From Mycobacteriaceae bacterium (GTDB taxonomy: Bacteria > Actinomycetota > Actinomycetes > Mycobacteriales > Mycobacteriaceae), in assembly GCA_029977845.1 (NCBI GenBank), contig JAPOKC010000013.1, positions 1 to 64,000 of the forward strand: a stretch of 64,000 bases of DNA. Direction: 5' to 3'. A program made the position numbers and the translations under genes. Shown here in pieces: positions 35,948-46,518 of this stretch. How positions within the stretch are numbered: the first letter of the stretch is position 1; each line of letters opens with the position of its first letter. Below the pieces are notes generated by a model. That model made no database searches. It saw only the letters and a list, made by a program, of their open reading frames with translations, and had not been told where the DNA came from.

Positions 35948-36736
35948 ATGCGCCTCGCCCGAATCGCCAGCCCCGACGGTGTCGCCTTCGTCAGCATCGA
36001 GGGGGAGCAGGGTGCCCAGATCGCGCGCGAGATCAACGAGCATCCCTTCGGCACACCCGAGTTCAGCGGCCGGTCCTGGCCGTTGAACGAGGTCCGCCTG
36101 CTGGCGCCGATCCTGGCCAGCAAGGTGGTGTGCATGGGGAAGAACTACCTCGAGCACATCAAGGAGATGGAAGCCCTCACCGGTCCGGCGCCGGAGGATC
36201 CGATCATCTTCCTCAAGCCCAACACCTCGATCATCGGGCCGGGTGTGCCGATCCAACTGCCCGCCAATGCCTCGCCGGTGCACCACGAGGGCGAACTGGC
36301 CGCGGTGATCGGCAAACCGTGCAAGGACGTGGTGGCCGATCGGGCTGCGGAGGTGATCCTCGGCTACACGATCGCCAACGACGTCTCCGCCCGCGATCAG
36401 CAGAAGGCCGACGGGCAGTGGATGCGCGGTAAGGGACACGACACGTTCTGCCCGGTGGGTCCGTGGATCGTCACCGACCTGGACCCGTCGGATCTGGAGA
36501 TCCGCACCGAGGTCAACGGCGAGGTGCGCCAACGCAGCCGCACCTCGCTGATGATCCACGACATCGGCGCCATCATCGAATGGATCTCGGCGGTGATGAC
36601 CCTGCTGCCCGGCGACCTCATCCTCACCGGAACTCCGGCCGGCGTCGGTCCGCTGGAACACGGTGACACCGTCAGCGTCACGATCGAGGGCATCGGCACC
36701 CTGACCAACCCCGTCGTCCGAAAAGGCGTGCGATGA
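35948..36736 (+). CDS. Fumarylacetoacetate hydrolase family protein
   Basis: A 262-residue FAH-fold enzyme. The metal-binding core reads [12 protein letters not shown], with further acids in [14 protein letters not shown] and a lysine in [22 protein letters not shown] closes the active site. Relatives act as acylpyruvases, oxaloacetate decarboxylases or hydroxyheptadienedioate isomerases. M. tuberculosis Rv2993c lies in the same place before gltX. The stop overlaps the gltX ATG by 4 nt. Confidence 0.9.
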   Translation: MRLARIASPDGVAFVSIEGEQGAQIAREINEHPFGTPEFSGRSWPLNEVRLLAPILASKVVCMGKNYLEHIKEMEALTGPAPEDPIIFLKPNTSIIGPGVPIQLPANASPVHHEGELAAVIGKPCKDVVADRAAEVILGYTIANDVSARDQQKADGQWMRGKGHDTFCPVGPWIVTDLDPSDLEIRTEVNGEVRQRSRTSLMIHDIGAIIEWISAVMTLLPGDLILTGTPAGVGPLEHGDTVSVTIEGIGTLTNPVVRKGVR

Positions 36737-38220
36737 CCGTTTCGAAACCGAATTCCCCCGTGCGCGTGCGGTTCTGCCCCTCGCCGACCGGCACCCCGCA
36801 CGTCGGCCTGGTGCGTACGGCGCTGTTCAACTGGGCCTACGCCCGCCATACCGGTGGCACCTTCGTGTTCCGCATCGAGGACACCGATGCCGCGCGTGAT
36901 TCGGAGGAGAGTTACGCCGCGATCCTCGACGCGCTGCGCTGGCTGGGCCTGGACTGGGACGAGGGTCCCGAGATCGGCGGGCCGTATGAGCCCTACCGCC
37001 AGTCCCAGCGCAGTGATCTCTACCGAGACGTCGCCGACCGGCTACTCGAGTCCGGCGAGGCGTACCCGGCCTACTCCACACCCGAGGAGGTCGAGGCCCG
37101 TCATCTGGCCGCGGGACGCAGCCCGAAGCTGGGCTATGACAACTTCGACCGCGATCTCACCGACTACCAGCGTGCCGCCTACGAAGCCGAGGGCCGGCGC
37201 CCAGTGCTGCGGTTGCGGATGCCCGACGAGGACATCACCTGGCACGACCTGGTGCGCGGTGAGACCACCTTCGCCCCGGGCAGCGTTCCGGACTTCGCGC
37301 TGACCCGCGCCAGCGGAGAGCCGCTGTACACCTTGGTCAACCCGGTCGACGACGCGCTGATGAAGATCACCCATGTGTTGCGCGGCGAGGACCTGATGCC
37401 GTCGACCCCGCGCCAGCTCGCGTTGCACCGTGCGCTGATCCGGATCGGGGTGGGGGAGGTGATCCCGCAGTACGCGCACCTGCCAACGGTTCTCGGTGAG
37501 GGCACCAAGAAGCTGTCCAAGCGCGATCCACAATCCAATCTGTTCCTGCACCGGGATCGCGGCTTCATCCCGGAGGGCCTGCTGAACTACCTGGCGACGC
37601 TGGGCTGGGGGATCGCCGAGGACCGCGACGTGTTCTCGCTGGCCGAGATGGTGACAGCGTTCGACGTCATCGACGTGAACTCCAACCCGGCCCGCTTCGA
37701 CCAGAAGAAGGCCGACGCGATCAACGCCGAGCACATCCGGCTGCTCGAGCCGGCCGAGTTCACCCGGCGCCTGGCGGAGTTCTTCGACCAGCACGGCTAC
37801 CGCACCGGGCTGAGCGAGAAGGATTTCGCCACTGCCGCCGAACTCGTCCAGACCCGGATCGTGGTGCTCTCCGATGCGTGGACACTGCTGAAGTTTTTCA
37901 ACGACGATCTCTTCGGTATCGACCCGAAGGCCGGCGCCAAGGAACTCACCGGTGACGCGGTGATGGTTCTGGACTCCGCACTGGGTGCGCTCGACGGCAT
38001 ACCGGACTGGACAGCCGTCGCGATCGGGGAGACGCTCAAGGGTGCGCTCATCGACGGACTCGGACTCAAACCGCGCAAGGCGTTCGGACCGCTGCGGGTC
38101 GCGGTGACGGGCGAGACGATCAGTCCGCCGCTGTACGAGTCGATGGAACTGCTCGGCCGCGAGCGCAGCATGCACCGGCTGCGCGAAGCCCGTGACGGAG
38201 CCGCCCGAAATCTTTGGTAG
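36733..38220 (+). CDS. gltX: Glutamyl-tRNA synthetase
   Basis: A 495-residue class I synthetase. The HIGH signature appears as [17 protein letters not shown] and the KMSKS loop as KKLSKRD. Because gatB is present and no glutaminyl-tRNA synthetase is seen, it probably also charges tRNA(Gln) with glutamate (non-discriminating type), the product being corrected by GatCAB. The genes for both of its tRNA substrates follow immediately, within 180 nt. Confidence 0.97.
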   Translation: MTVSKPNSPVRVRFCPSPTGTPHVGLVRTALFNWAYARHTGGTFVFRIEDTDAARDSEESYAAILDALRWLGLDWDEGPEIGGPYEPYRQSQRSDLYRDVADRLLESGEAYPAYSTPEEVEARHLAAGRSPKLGYDNFDRDLTDYQRAAYEAEGRRPVLRLRMPDEDITWHDLVRGETTFAPGSVPDFALTRASGEPLYTLVNPVDDALMKITHVLRGEDLMPSTPRQLALHRALIRIGVGEVIPQYAHLPTVLGEGTKKLSKRDPQSNLFLHRDRGFIPEGLLNYLATLGWGIAEDRDVFSLAEMVTAFDVIDVNSNPARFDQKKADAINAEHIRLLEPAEFTRRLAEFFDQHGYRTGLSEKDFATAAELVQTRIVVLSDAWTLLKFFNDDLFGIDPKAGAKELTGDAVMVLDSALGALDGIPDWTAVAIGETLKGALIDGLGLKPRKAFGPLRVAVTGETISPPLYESMELLGRERSMHRLREARDGAARNLW

Positions 38221-38273
38221 TCTGCTCAGCGGCCCGGAATAGCTGGTTCTGACCAGCTGTTATAGGTCGCCAG

Positions 38274-38345
38274 TGGGGTATGGTGTAATTGGCAACACAG
38301 CTGATTCTGGTTCAGCCATTCTAGGTTCGAGTCCTGGTACCCCAG
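38274..38345 (+). tRNA. glnU: tRNA-Gln (CTG)
   Basis: A 72-nt cloverleaf with acceptor arms TGGGGTA and TACCCCA. The anticodon stem GCTGA/TCAGC holds the loop TTCTGGT with anticodon CTG at 38307-38309, and the T arm contains GGTTCGAGTCC. The CCA end is encoded (38346-38348). Confidence 0.95.
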
Positions 38346-38399
38346 CCAAACTCCGATTATGTCGGCACTTGCCGTTCGGCTATGCTGTCTGACGTTCTA

Positions 38400-38472
38400 G
38401 CCCCCGTCGTCTAGCGGCCTAGGACGCCGCCCTCTCACGGCGGTAGCGTGGGTTCGAATCCCATCGGGGGTA
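38400..38472 (+). tRNA. gltT: tRNA-Glu (CTC)
   Basis: A 73-nt cloverleaf with acceptor arms GCCCCCG and CGGGGGT. The anticodon stem CCGCC/GGCGG holds the loop CTCTCAC with anticodon CTC at 38434-38436, and the T arm contains GGTTCGAATCC. No CCA is encoded. A TATGCT at 38381-38386 could be its own -10. Confidence 0.95.
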
Positions 38473-38479
38473 CAAATTT

Positions 38480-38986
38480 TCAGGCCGGCGCGGTCGAACC
38501 GGCGATCGGCATGGCGGGCAATCCCAGTTTGTTGTGATCCCAGGAGCGCACGCGATTGGCGTTGATCCGCACCGCGACCCGCTTGTTCATCATCATGTCG
38601 ACGGCCGGTTTGAGGTCGTCGGTGTAGGGCCCGTTGTAGCGTTCCCATACGCTGACGCCGACGGCGAAGATGGTGTCCGGATCGTCGTGGACCTCGGCCA
38701 CGCCCTCGAAGGAGACCCCGATCAGCGAGTCGTAGGTCATACCGCCCTCGATCATGAAGCTGACCCGCGGATTGCGACGGATGTTGACCACCTTCTGCGA
38801 CTTGACCTTCGTCTCGATCCAGATCTCGCCGTCGATGACGCCGTACCACATGGCGACCAGGTGGGGCTGACCGCCGGGTCCGACGGTGGCCATCGTCCCG
38901 GTCCGGCTTCGTGCCACGAAGTCGGCGATCTCCTCGTCGGTCATGACGATCTGGTTGCGCTGATTGGTGCCCGAGCTGTTAGCCAT
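38480..38986 (-). CDS. PNPOx-like split-barrel F420/FMN protein
   Basis: A 168-residue protein of the pyridoxamine-phosphate-oxidase-like fold (FVARSRTGTMATVGPGGQPHLVAMWY and the cofactor-contacting KSQKVVNIRRNPRVSFM). The family in mycobacteria largely uses deazaflavin F420 or FMN; M. tuberculosis Rv2991 is the positional equivalent. The reaction is unknown. The 3' end lies 7 nt from the convergent tRNA-Glu, with no obvious terminator between them. Confidence 0.86.
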   Translation of the reverse strand: MANSSGTNQRNQIVMTDEEIADFVARSRTGTMATVGPGGQPHLVAMWYGVIDGEIWIETKVKSQKVVNIRRNPRVSFMIEGGMTYDSLIGVSFEGVAEVHDDPDTIFAVGVSVWERYNGPYTDDLKPAVDMMMNKRVAVRINANRVRSWDHNKLGLPAMPIAGSTAPA

Positions 38987-38999
38987 GTCTGTCAGTGTC

Positions 39000-39710
39000 T
39001 CAGGCGGGCCGCAGCAGCCGGGTGAGATCCTCGCTCGCCGCCAGAAGTTGGTCCGCCCAGCGCGTTCCGGGCTCCCGGCCCATCCGGTCTATCGGACCCG
39101 AGATCGACACCGCCGCGATGACCTCGCCGTATGCTCCGCGCACCGGAGCCGAGACGCTGGCCACCCCCGGTTCGCGCTCGGCAACGCTCTGCGCCCAACC
39201 GTGGCGGCGCACGTCGTCGAGTGCGTTTTCGTCGAAGATCGCCGACGGCAGCACCGCCTGCACGGTGGCCGGATCGCTGTAGGCCAGCAGCACTTTGGCA
39301 GCCGAGCCCGCCGTCATCGGCAGCCGCGCGCCGATCGGTACGGTGTCCCGAAGTCCTGCGGGTGGTTCGGCCGCCGCGACGCACACCCGTTCGGTTCCCT
39401 CCCGGCGATAGAGCTGAACGCTCTCGCCGGTGGCTTCGCGCAATGCCGGCAGCACCACCGCGCCGGCGGCCAGCAGCGGATCGTCGACGCGTGCGGACAG
39501 TTCGGTGATACCCGGTCCGAGCTGCCATCGGCCGGCGGAATCACGGGCCAGTAGCCGATGGACTTCCAGACCGGCTGCCAGCCGGTGCGCGGTGGCCCGG
39601 GGCAGCCCGGTCCGCTGACACAGTTCAGCCAGCCCGCACGGGGATTCGGCGATCGCGTGCAGCACGCCCACGGTTTTGTCGAGAACGCCGATACCGCTAT
39701 CCTGTCCCAT
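39000..39710 (-). CDS. IclR-family regulator of leuCD
   Basis: A 236-residue IclR regulator with an N-terminal winged helix (GLAELCQRTGLPRATAHRLAAGLE) and a C-terminal effector domain. It sits divergently next to leuC with 34 nt between the starts. Orthologues in this arrangement (LtbR in Corynebacterium, NdgR in Streptomyces, Rv2989 in M. tuberculosis) control leuCD. Direct repeats TGAGAT at 39713 and 39736 are operator candidates. Confidence 0.9.
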   Translation of the reverse strand: MGQDSGIGVLDKTVGVLHAIAESPCGLAELCQRTGLPRATAHRLAAGLEVHRLLARDSAGRWQLGPGITELSARVDDPLLAAGAVVLPALREATGESVQLYRREGTERVCVAAAEPPAGLRDTVPIGARLPMTAGSAAKVLLAYSDPATVQAVLPSAIFDENALDDVRRHGWAQSVAEREPGVASVSAPVRGAYGEVIAAVSISGPIDRMGREPGTRWADQLLAASEDLTRLLRPA

Positions 39711-39716
39711 ATTGAG

Positions 39717-39722
39717 ATACTA
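39717..39722 (-). promoter_or_regulatory. -10 box of the IclR gene
   Basis: On the minus strand TAGTAT lies 6 nt before the ATG at 39710. It overlaps one TGAGAT repeat, so autoregulation is plausible. Confidence 0.5.
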
Positions 39723-39744
39723 GCGTCCCAAAATGTGAGATGAT

Positions 39745-41169
39745 ATGACCGACAAACCGAGAACCCTGCCGGAGAAGGTGTGGCGGGACCATGTCGTGGT
39801 GGAAGGCGCCGGCGCGGGCGCCGCGCGCGAACCCGACCTCATCTATATAGACATGCACCTCATCCACGAGGTGACCAGCCCGCAGGCCTTCGACGGACTG
39901 CGGCTGGCCGGCCGTCGCGTGCACCGGCCGGATCTCACGATCGCCACCGAGGACCACAACGTCCCCACGGTGGACATCGACAAACCGATCGCCGACGAGG
40001 TGTCGCGGACCCAGGTGGAGACGCTGCGCCGAAACTGTGCGGAGTTCGGCATCCTGCTGCACCCGATGGGCGACGCCGAACAGGGCATCGTGCACGTGAT
40101 CGGTCCGCAACTGGGACTGACCCAGCCCGGTATGACGATCGTCTGCGGGGACAGCCACACCTCCACCCACGGCGCGTTCGGTGCGCTGGCGATGGGCATC
40201 GGGACCTCGGAGGTCGAGCATGTCTTCGCCACTCAGACGCTTCCGCTGCGTCCGTTCAAGACCATGGCGGTCAACGTCGACGGCGAACTGCCCCGTGGCG
40301 TCACAGCCAAGGACATCATCCTGGCGGTGATCGCCGAGATCGGCACCGGCGGCGGCCAGGGTTATGTCATCGAATACCGCGGCAGCGCCATCGAGTCGCT
40401 GTCGATGGAGGGCCGGATGACGATCTGCAATATGAGCATTGAAGCAGGTGCCCGGGCCGGGATGGTGGCGCCGGACGCGACCACCTACGAGTTCCTGCGC
40501 GGCCGCGAGTACGCGCCGACCGGTGCCGAGTGGGATGCCGCGGTCGCCGCATGGGACCGGTTGCGCACCGACGAGGGCGCCGAGTTCGACGCCGAGGTGC
40601 ACATCGATGCCGCGTCGCTGAGCCCGTTCGTCACCTGGGGCACCAACCCGGGTCAGGGCGTGCCACTGTCCGGATCGGTGCCGGACCCGCAACTGATGAC
40701 CAGCGACGCCGAACGACAGGCCGCAGAGAAGGCCCTGACCTATATGGATCTGCGCGCGGGAACGCCGATGCGGGATATCGCCGTGGACGCGGTCTTCGTC
40801 GGATCCTGCACCAACGGACGGATCGAGGACATGCGCGCGGTCGCCGAGGTGCTGCGCGGCCGCAAGGTCGCTGACGGTGTGCGCATGCTGATCGTCCCCG
40901 GTTCGATGCGGGTCCGCGAACAGGCCGAAGCAGAGGGTCTCGGGGAGATCTTCACCGCCGCGGGGGCCGACTGGCGGTTGGCCGGCTGTTCGATGTGCCT
41001 GGGGATGAACCCCGATCAGCTCGAACCCGGCCAGCGTTGCGCCTCCACCTCCAATCGGAATTTCGAGGGACGGCAGGGCAAGGGGAGCCGCACCCACCTG
41101 GTGTCGCCGGATGTCGCGGCGGCAACGGCGGTGCGCGGCAGATTGTCGTCGCCGGCGGATCTGGATTAG
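39745..41169 (+). CDS. leuC: 3-isopropylmalate dehydratase, large subunit
   Basis: A 474-residue aconitase-family protein that isomerises 2- to 3-isopropylmalate with LeuD. The [4Fe-4S] cysteines are in VGSCTNGR and [31 protein letters not shown] and [11 protein letters not shown] are conserved. It starts at the ATG at 39745 and is followed by leuD after 11 nt with a GGGAGAG ribosome site. Confidence 0.97.
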   Translation: MTDKPRTLPEKVWRDHVVVEGAGAGAAREPDLIYIDMHLIHEVTSPQAFDGLRLAGRRVHRPDLTIATEDHNVPTVDIDKPIADEVSRTQVETLRRNCAEFGILLHPMGDAEQGIVHVIGPQLGLTQPGMTIVCGDSHTSTHGAFGALAMGIGTSEVEHVFATQTLPLRPFKTMAVNVDGELPRGVTAKDIILAVIAEIGTGGGQGYVIEYRGSAIESLSMEGRMTICNMSIEAGARAGMVAPDATTYEFLRGREYAPTGAEWDAAVAAWDRLRTDEGAEFDAEVHIDAASLSPFVTWGTNPGQGVPLSGSVPDPQLMTSDAERQAAEKALTYMDLRAGTPMRDIAVDAVFVGSCTNGRIEDMRAVAEVLRGRKVADGVRMLIVPGSMRVREQAEAEGLGEIFTAAGADWRLAGCSMCLGMNPDQLEPGQRCASTSNRNFEGRQGKGSRTHLVSPDVAAATAVRGRLSSPADLD

Positions 41170-41180
41170 GGAGAGAAGAT

Positions 41181-41780
41181 ATGGAAGCCTTTCGTACCCA
41201 CACCGGGATCGGCGTGCCGATGCGCCGCTCGAATGTCGACACCGACCAGATCATCCCGGCGGGTTTCCTCAAGCGGGTCACCCGAACGGGTTTCGACGAC
41301 GGATTGTTCGCCGCCTGGCGCACCGATCCGTCCTTCATCCTCAACATCGCGCCCTTCGACCGGGGCTCGGTGTTGGTCGCCGGACCCGATTTCGGCACCG
41401 GTTCCTCGCGCGAGCACGCGGTGTGGGCGCTGATGGACTACGGCTTCCGGGTCGTCATCTCGTCGCGTTTCGCCGACATCTTCCGCGGAAACGCCGGCAA
41501 GGCGGGTCTTTTGGCGGCGCAGGTGGCCTCCGACGATGTCGAACTGTTGTGGAAGCTGATCGAGCAGAGTCCGGGCGTGGAAGTCACTGTGGACCTTGAG
41601 GATCGGACCATCACCTGCGGAACGGCGGTGGTGTCGTTCACGATTGACGATTACACCGCGTGGCGATTGCTTGAAGGACTTGATGATATAGGCCTTACGC
41701 TGCGGAAATTGCCGGAGATCGAAGGCTTCGAAGCGAGCCGGCCGAAGTGGAAACCGCGGATTCCAATCTCTTCGCAGTAA
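41181..41780 (+). CDS. leuD: 3-isopropylmalate dehydratase, small subunit
   Basis: The 199-residue swivelling domain partner of Leu[15 protein letters not shown] and [34 protein letters not shown] are the typical substrate-binding segments. Length and spacing fit the family. The C-terminal tail is basic. hupB follows after a 217-nt AT-richer gap. Confidence 0.97.
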   Translation: MEAFRTHTGIGVPMRRSNVDTDQIIPAGFLKRVTRTGFDDGLFAAWRTDPSFILNIAPFDRGSVLVAGPDFGTGSSREHAVWALMDYGFRVVISSRFADIFRGNAGKAGLLAAQVASDDVELLWKLIEQSPGVEVTVDLEDRTITCGTAVVSFTIDDYTAWRLLEGLDDIGLTLRKLPEIEGFEASRPKWKPRIPISSQ

Positions 41781-41997
41781 CTTTTCGCGGCTTGATGAAC
41801 ACTTCGGCGCGACCCTATTCGTTCGCTGTGCAAGAAGGTTCGTGAATAGGTTTCGGGGTCTGTCGGGCGGTAAACACGCCCAAAAAATTCTTAGACCTTT
41901 TTGCCGAAAATGTGCGTGGCTCATGGATAACTGGGCTTTGAGGGTTTACCGTATTGCGCAGTCGGTCCAAAGCGGACCACTGTTTCGGAGGATTTGA

Positions 41998-42711
41998 ATG
42001 AACAAAGCAGAGTTGATCGAGATTCTCACGGAGAGGTTGGAAACCGATCGTCGCACTGCGAACGATGCCGTGGAGCACTTGATCGACGCCATCGTTCGCG
42101 CTGTCCAAAAGGGCGAAAGTGTGACCATCACCGGATTCGGCGTTTTCGAACGTCGCAACCGGGCCGCTCGCGTTGCGCGCAACCCGCGTACCGGCGAGAC
42201 GGTCAGGGTCATGCCCACTTCTGTACCCGCGTTCCGTCCCGGCGCCCAGTTCAAGCAGATCGTCTCTGGTGCGCAGAAACTTTCGGCCGAAGGTCCCGCT
42301 GTAAAACGAGGCGCCGTTGGTGGCGCAGTTAGGAAGGCTGTTGTGAGGAAAGCTGCTGTGAAGAAGGCTGTTAAGAAGGCCGCTGCCAAGCGTGTCGTCA
42401 GGAAGGCCGCTGCCAAGCGCGTCGTCAAGAAGGCAGTGCGCAAGGCCGCTGCCAAGAAGGTCGTGAAGAAGGCAGTGCGCAAGACGGCTGCCAAGAAGGC
42501 CGTGAAGAAGGCAGTGCGCAAGACAGCTGCCAAGAAGGCCGTCAAGAAGGCTGTCAAGAAGACGGCTGCCAAGAAGGCTGTGAAGAAGGCCGCCAAGAAG
42601 GCTCCGGCCCGCAAGGCTGCCAAGAAGGCTCCGGCCCGCAAGGCCGCTGCCAAGAAGACCGCCAAGAAGGCTCCGGCCCGCAAGGCTCCGGCCAAGCGCG
42701 GTCGTCGCTAA
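41998..42711 (+). CDS. hupB: Histone-like nucleoid protein HupB (HU with Lys/Ala tail)
   Basis: A 237-residue mycobacterial HU. Residues 1-95 form the HU fold ([21 protein letters not shown] and the DNA-embracing arm [18 protein letters not shown]). The rest is a highly basic tail of AAKK, VKKA and PARK repeats that binds DNA non-specifically and carries acetylated/methylated lysines in relatives. The tail is encoded by 39-bp tandem repeats. GGAGG precedes the ATG by 5 nt. The 217-nt upstream gap (41781-41997) holds AT-rich tracts suited to promoters but no gene. Confidence 0.97.
   Translation: MNKAELIEILTERLETDRRTANDAVEHLIDAIVRAVQKGESVTITGFGVFERRNRAARVARNPRTGETVRVMPTSVPAFRPGAQFKQIVSGAQKLSAEGPAVKRGAVGGAVRKAVVRKAAVKKAVKKAAAKRVVRKAAAKRVVKKAVRKAAAKKVVKKAVRKTAAKKAVKKAVRKTAAKKAVKKAVKKTAAKKAVKKAAKKAPARKAAKKAPARKAAAKKTAKKAPARKAPAKRGRR
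42409..42603 (+). repeat. 39-bp in-frame tandem repeat in hupB
   Basis: Units beginning GCTGCCAAG start at 42409, 42448, 42487, 42526 and 42565, exactly 39 bp apart. Each encodes a 13-residue [13 protein letters not shown]-like block. Slippage here would change tail length without a frameshift. Confidence 0.8.
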
Positions 42712-42724
42712 ATCCTCTGAAGGG

Positions 42725-42765
42725 AATGCGCCGCGGACCATCCGGTCCGCGGCGCATTTCTTGTT
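42725..42765 (+). terminator. hupB terminator
   Basis: A perfect 15-bp stem (42725-42739 with 42744-42758) around ATCC is followed by TTTCTTGTTT. It ends the hupB transcript and also lies 3' of the convergent mutT1. Confidence 0.85.
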
Positions 42766-42773
42766 TGGACCCC

Positions 42774-43640
42774 TTACTTACCGACCGCCAGCGGGCTGGG
42801 GATGTGATCGGCCGCGACGAGCCGGCCGTCGACCAGCGAAAGAACCCATGTGCTGCCCTTGCGGTTGCGCGACTTGTCCGGTTTGACCCCGTCGCGTTCA
42901 CACCACCAAGCGATCAGCGGGGGGATCACCTTGCCCTGCGTGCAGATGACCGGTGTGCTGCTCTGCGCTGCGATCTCCAGCACCCTGCGGTGAGCCGCCT
43001 TCGGTGACTCGGCGTAGGCCTCCTCGGTAAGGGTGGGTTCCGAGCTGATCAGCACCCCGAGGGCGGCCGCGAGTGGTTCCACCGTCTGGCTGCATCGCAC
43101 CCGATCGGCCGCGTAGACCTCTTCAGCGCCGAACGCGAGCAGTTGGGGCACCAGCGCCTTGGCCTGTTTGCGGCCGGTGCCGTCCAGGGGCCGCTTGCGA
43201 TCGTCTCCCTTGTAGCGGGCCTTACGGCCGGCGGTGCCGTGCCGGACGATCAGGACCGTCTGGGTGACGCACTGCTGTTTGACGAAGCGGTTGAGGACCT
43301 TTCTGTCGAGCGGATACGTCAGTCGTTTGAACGCCTCCTTGGGGCGCAGCCACAGCAGATCGTCGACCTCGCGATTGGGAACGAAGTCACCGCCGAGGCC
43401 CCGTGCCGCCCAGTACCGGACGACCTTGGTGCCCGCCGAGATCGGGTAGGTCACCTTGGCCACCCGGCGACCCAGAACGGCATGCTGACCGGTCTCCTCG
43501 AAGATCTCCCGGACCGCGGCGACCGGCGCCGTCTCACCCGGGTCGATCTTTCCCTTCGGTATCGACCAGTCGTCATATCTCGGACGGTGGATCACCGCGA
43601 CCCGGGGCTCACCCGATTTGGCGTCCGGCCGCCACAACAC
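42774..43640 (-). CDS. mutT1: MutT1, Nudix hydrolase with histidine-phosphatase domain
   Basis: A two-domain sanitation enzyme that in mycobacteria degrades 8-oxo-dGTP and diadenosine polyphosphates. The Nudix box is complete ([22 protein letters not shown]) and the C-terminal domain has the VRHGTAG phosphatase motif. The first usable start codon, GTG at 43640, would remove the first strand ([12 protein letters not shown]), which is conserved and still encoded upstream. In that frame the open region runs back to an ATA at 43688, 6 nt behind GGAG, with a stop just before it. The true start is therefore uncertain. Confidence 0.88.
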   Translation of the reverse strand: MLWRPDAKSGEPRVAVIHRPRYDDWSIPKGKIDPGETAPVAAVREIFEETGQHAVLGRRVAKVTYPISAGTKVVRYWAARGLGGDFVPNREVDDLLWLRPKEAFKRLTYPLDRKVLNRFVKQQCVTQTVLIVRHGTAGRKARYKGDDRKRPLDGTGRKQAKALVPQLLAFGAEEVYAADRVRCSQTVEPLAAALGVLISSEPTLTEEAYAESPKAAHRRVLEIAAQSSTPVICTQGKVIPPLIAWWCERDGVKPDKSRNRKGSTWVLSLVDGRLVAADHIPSPLAVGK

Positions 43641-43697
43641 CGCACCGGCCGCGGCGACGATGCCACCGGCCCGAGACTTCTCCGCTATGTCAGACTC

Positions 43698-45824
43698 CTA
43701 GCCCTGCCGGTGCTTTTCCATCAGCCACAGCTGATGATCGCGGACCTGTTGACCGGCCTGCGGTGAGGCGGTCCAGGTGCCGTCGGAGCCGAGTTCCCAG
43801 CAGCGCGTCGAGGGATGCATCGCGGAATCGAAGACCTCATTGAGATAGCCGGTCAATCGGCGGTCCTTCACCTGGGCCATCACCTCGACCCGGCGGTCGA
43901 GGTTGCGGTGCATCATGTCGGCACTGCCGATCCAGTACTCGTCGATGGCCTGGAAATGCATGATCCGGGAGTGCTCGAGGAACTCGCCGAGAATCGAGCG
44001 CACCGCGATGTTCTCCGAGAAGCCGTCGACGCCCGGGCGCAGCGCGCAGATTCCGCGCACCACGACCTCGACCCGCACTCCGGCCTGCGAGGCGCGATAG
44101 AGGCCGTCGATGACCTGCTCGTCGACGATCGCGTTGGCCTTCACCCGGATGCGGCCGTTACCGCTCTGGCCGTGTGCGAGGATCTCGCATTCGATGCGCT
44201 CCAGGATTCCCTTGCGGATGCCGTGCGGGGCGACCAGCAGGTTGCGATAGGACACCTTGCGTGAGTAGCCGGTCAGGGAGTTGAACAGGTCGGTGAGGTC
44301 GGCGCCGATTTCGGGCGAGGCGGTGAGCAGCCCGACGTCCTCGTAGAGCCGTGCGGTCTTCGGGTTGTAGTTGCCGGTCCCGATATGGCAGTAGCGGCGG
44401 ATGGTGGATCCCTCGCGACGGACGACCAGACAGGTCTTGCAGTGCGTCTTGAGTCCGACCATGCCGTAGACCACATGCACCCCGGCGTCTTCCAGCGCTC
44501 GGGCCCACTTGATGTTGGCCTGCTCGTCGAAGCGGGCTTTCAGTTCCACGAGTGCTACCACCTGCTTGCCGGCATCGGCCGCCTCGATGAGGGCGTTGAC
44601 GATCGGGGAGTCGCCGGAGGTGCGGTACAGCGTCTGCTTGATGGCCAGCACATTGGGATCGGCGGCGGCGGCCTCGATGAAACGCTGCACGCTCGTGGAG
44701 AACGATTCATAGGGATGGTGCACCAGCACGTCGCCCTCGCGAAGGGTGGAGAAGATGCTCTTACCCTCACGGTCCACGAATGCCGGATGGGTCGACGGTA
44801 CGAACGGGCGCTCCTTGAGCGCCGGGCGGTCGACGGCGTAGACCTGCCACAGCGACTTGAGATCGAGCAGTCCGGGCACCTGAACCACGTCGCCGGGGTC
44901 GACGTCGAGTTCGCGCAGCAGCAGACCGAGCATGTGCTCGCTCATATTGCTCGAGATCTCCAGTCGAACCGGCGGTCCGAAGCGCCGACGGGCCAGTTCC
45001 CGCTCGAGGGCCTGCAGCAGATCCTCGTCACGGTCCTCGACGTCCATATCGGCGTTACGGGTGATCCGGAAGGCGTGCCGCTCGACGATCTCCATACCGG
45101 GGAACAGTGCCGGAAGGAACGCGCCGATGAGTTCCTCCATCGGCAGGAACCGGATGATCTCGCTGTCGCGACTGTCGAGGCGGACGAACCGGTCGACGTT
45201 GTCGGGAACCTTGACGCGGGCGAAGTGTTCGGTGCCGTCCTCGGGGGATTTGACCGTGATCGCCAGGTTCAGGCTCAGACCGCTGACGAACGGGAACGGG
45301 TGCGCCGGATCGACGGCCAGCGGTGTCAGCACCGGGAACAACTGGTCGTTGAAATATGTCGACAGCGCCGGGCGTTCGGACTCGGGCAGATCGTTCCACC
45401 GGATGAACTGGATACCGTGCTCGGCCAGCGCGGGCCGGACCGACTCCATGAACACCTGCGCATGCCGGGTGGCCAGTTGCTGGGTGCGTTCGGCGATCTG
45501 GCGCAGCTGTTCACGCGGACTGAGTCCGTCAGCGGAGCGCACCGAGAGGTTCATCTCATCGCGACGCTTCAGGCCGGCCACCCGCACCATGTAGAACTCG
45601 TCCAGGTTCGAGGCGAAGATGGCCAGGAACTTGGCCCGCTCGAGCAGCGGTAACGAGGTGTCGGCGGCCAGGGCCAGCACGCGGGCGTTGAAGTCCAGCC
45701 AGCTCAGTTCCCGGTTCAGATAGCGGTGCTGGGGCAGCGCGTCCTCGGCGGTCGCCGACGTGGCGGCCGGGGGCGCCTCGGGGGCCCGCTCTTCGATCTC
45801 GGTCATAACCTCATCATTGCGCAC
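43698..45824 (-). CDS. ppk: Polyphosphate kinase 1
   Basis: A 708-residue kinase that polymerises ATP gamma-phosphates into polyphosphate. The N domain begins with [19 protein letters not shown]; the C-terminal PLD-like domains contain [25 protein letters not shown] with the autophosphorylated His region and [15 protein letters not shown]. Length is usual. The GTG at 45824 is listed; an ATG at 45806 would remove six residues. It lies 12 nt after fbiD, probably co-transcribed. Confidence 0.96.
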   Translation of the reverse strand: MRNDEVMTEIEERAPEAPPAATSATAEDALPQHRYLNRELSWLDFNARVLALAADTSLPLLERAKFLAIFASNLDEFYMVRVAGLKRRDEMNLSVRSADGLSPREQLRQIAERTQQLATRHAQVFMESVRPALAEHGIQFIRWNDLPESERPALSTYFNDQLFPVLTPLAVDPAHPFPFVSGLSLNLAITVKSPEDGTEHFARVKVPDNVDRFVRLDSRDSEIIRFLPMEELIGAFLPALFPGMEIVERHAFRITRNADMDVEDRDEDLLQALERELARRRFGPPVRLEISSNMSEHMLGLLLRELDVDPGDVVQVPGLLDLKSLWQVYAVDRPALKERPFVPSTHPAFVDREGKSIFSTLREGDVLVHHPYESFSTSVQRFIEAAAADPNVLAIKQTLYRTSGDSPIVNALIEAADAGKQVVALVELKARFDEQANIKWARALEDAGVHVVYGMVGLKTHCKTCLVVRREGSTIRRYCHIGTGNYNPKTARLYEDVGLLTASPEIGADLTDLFNSLTGYSRKVSYRNLLVAPHGIRKGILERIECEILAHGQSGNGRIRVKANAIVDEQVIDGLYRASQAGVRVEVVVRGICALRPGVDGFSENIAVRSILGEFLEHSRIMHFQAIDEYWIGSADMMHRNLDRRVEVMAQVKDRRLTGYLNEVFDSAMHPSTRCWELGSDGTWTASPQAGQQVRDHQLWLMEKHRQG

Positions 45825-45836
45825 CGGTGGAGTTGG

Positions 45837-46484
45837 TTAGCCGGAAACCCTGCGCCCGCTGATCGCCGCGGAGGTCGCCGCGCCGACCCCGAGCCGCTGC
45901 GCCTCGGCGAGATCCTCCGGGGTGTCGATGTCACAGCGAAGTCCGGGCCAGTCGCCGACGAGCTCGACGGCCCCCGAATCCCGGTGCCGCCCGGCCGACC
46001 CGGCCCCGAACAGCGGACCGGGATGGACTCCGAATCCGAACAGTGCCGCGGTTCCGCTGGCCTGACGGTCGGTGACGAAACTGCGGCCGTGGACGGGCGC
46101 CGACGTCAGTGCGGCGTGCAACTCCGAACTCCGCAGTGCGGGCAGATCCCCCTGCAGCACAACGATATTGGCGATATGCGGATGGACGGCATCGCAGGCC
46201 GCCAGGATGGCGTTGTTCAGCGGATCGGGATGATCGGGTGCGGTGGGGTCCATCAGTACCTGGCCGCCGAGCTCGCGCACCGCCTCGGCGGCGGTGAGGT
46301 CCGGGGTGACCACGGTCAGCGACTTCACCGCCGGCACCGCCAGCGCGGCGGTGAGGGTGTCGACCAGCATCGCGAGCACGAGGCGCTGACGCTGCTCGGC
46401 GTCGAACAGCGGCGTCAGACGGGTTTTGGCCGCCGGCAGATGCTTGACCGCGACGATCAGTCCGACATCGGGCACGCCGCTCAT
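45837..46484 (-). CDS. fbiD: FbiD, phosphoenolpyruvate guanylyltransferase (F420 synthesis)
   Basis: A 215-residue nucleotidyltransferase of the CofC/FbiD family that activates phosphoenolpyruvate with GTP in coenzyme F420 synthesis. It has the GLIVAVKHLPAAKTRL nucleotide loop, NIVVLQGDLPAL with metal-binding Asp, and DIDTPEDL near the end. It diverges from gpsA with 34 nt between starts and runs into ppk. F420 matches the split-barrel protein encoded near the tRNAs. Confidence 0.92.
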   Translation of the reverse strand: MSGVPDVGLIVAVKHLPAAKTRLTPLFDAEQRQRLVLAMLVDTLTAALAVPAVKSLTVVTPDLTAAEAVRELGGQVLMDPTAPDHPDPLNNAILAACDAVHPHIANIVVLQGDLPALRSSELHAALTSAPVHGRSFVTDRQASGTAALFGFGVHPGPLFGAGSAGRHRDSGAVELVGDWPGLRCDIDTPEDLAEAQRLGVGAATSAAISGRRVSG

Positions 46485-46506
46485 GGGCGCAATCCTGCCA
46501 GCCGAT

Positions 46507-46512
46507 TAGGTT
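46507..46512 (+). promoter_or_regulatory. -10 box of gpsA
   Basis: TAGGTT sits 6 nt before the ATG at 46519, a leaderless-type placement. Confidence 0.5.
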
Positions 46513-46518
46513 GATGGG

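Noticed and set aside
39711-39744. Leaderless -10 box for leuC
   Set aside because: No TANNNT lies at the right distance; only the IclR gene on the other strand has one. The leuC promoter is not resolved.
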